The notes under the pieces: generated by a model | The model's database searches: none | The model's input: the letters and a program-made list of their open reading frames with translations, nothing else | Told to the model about the DNA's origin: nothing | Shown here: piece by piece, positions 48,824 through 48,824 of the stretch | Position numbering within the stretch: the stretch's first letter is position 1 | Layout: every line of letters begins with the position of its first letter | Made by a program: the position numbers and the translations under genes | Origin: UBA1413 sp964461455 | Lineage (GTDB): Bacteria; Bacteroidota; Bacteroidia; Bacteroidales; Prolixibacteraceae | NCBI GenBank assembly: GCA_964461455.1 | Contig: CAYWUJ010000016.1 | Location: 1 to 48,824 of the forward strand | Length of the DNA stretch: 48,824 nucleotides | Reading direction: 5' to 3'

Positions 48824-48824
48824 G

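Noticed and set aside
1..48824. tRNA or rRNA genes, insertion sequences, integrases
   Set aside because: None recognised by eye; no transposase-like protein or long terminal inverted repeats. A covariance search would be needed to be certain for small RNAs.

Overview
The window looks like chromosomal DNA from a member of the Bacteroidota, most likely an anaerobic or facultative Bacteroidales-type bacterium with fairly G+C-rich DNA. Four things point there: recurrent upstream motifs of the Bacteroidota promoter type (TAnnTTTG, in the best cases with TTTG 18 nt upstream); a secreted glycoside hydrolase ending in a type IX secretion sorting domain; DUF4369/DUF5106-type thioredoxin lipoprotein-like proteins; and an RnfBCDGEA sodium/proton-pumping complex. 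This taxonomy is inferred from gene content and motifs, not from a marker-gene tree.

Left part (1-9973): two tandem Gfo/Idh/MocA oxidoreductases (the first cut by the window edge, the second with a twin-arginine signal) converge on a leftward block that holds a cytidylate-kinase-like protein, a P5C-reductase-like protein, a TlpA thioredoxin, purC and phoH. A rightward cluster follows: an atypical ROK protein, a SIS-domain sugar isomerase, mazG and a secreted PAP2 phosphatase.

Middle (10009-21165): a small zinc-ribbon protein, then a 1149-residue protein that I identify as the pyrophosphate-dependent PEP carboxykinase, paired with a small membrane protein and closed by a 16-bp perfect hairpin. 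Next come a HAD phosphatase, a lipoprotein nuclease/phosphatase, uvrB, smpB, and a divergent pair of dinB and a LexA-like HTH/S24 regulator, with palindromes in the gap between the last two.

Right of centre (21247-35712): an ECF sigma factor, membrane anti-sigma candidate and secreted beta-solenoid operon; a GT2 glycosyltransferase; a thioredoxin-fold periplasmic protein; the rseC-rnfBCDGEA operon running into a class A penicillin-binding protein; and a ClC channel/transporter.

Right part (35676-48824): a small membrane protein, glyA, a second HAD phosphatase, a secreted GH5 glucanase, a gamma-glutamyltransferase, an AddB-like PD-(D/E)XK nuclease with an Fe-S cysteine staple, alanine dehydrogenase, a PLP aminotransferase, two uncharacterised small proteins and the edge of a leftward gene. 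Most of the window is core metabolism, repair and envelope biology. I saw no transposase, prophage, CRISPR array, tRNA or rRNA. The most unusual items are the PPi-PEPCK locus, the ROK protein that lacks its zinc and sugar-binding residues, the P5CR-like protein with a changed active site, the palindromes at the dinB/S24 junction and the short tandem repeat after smpB.
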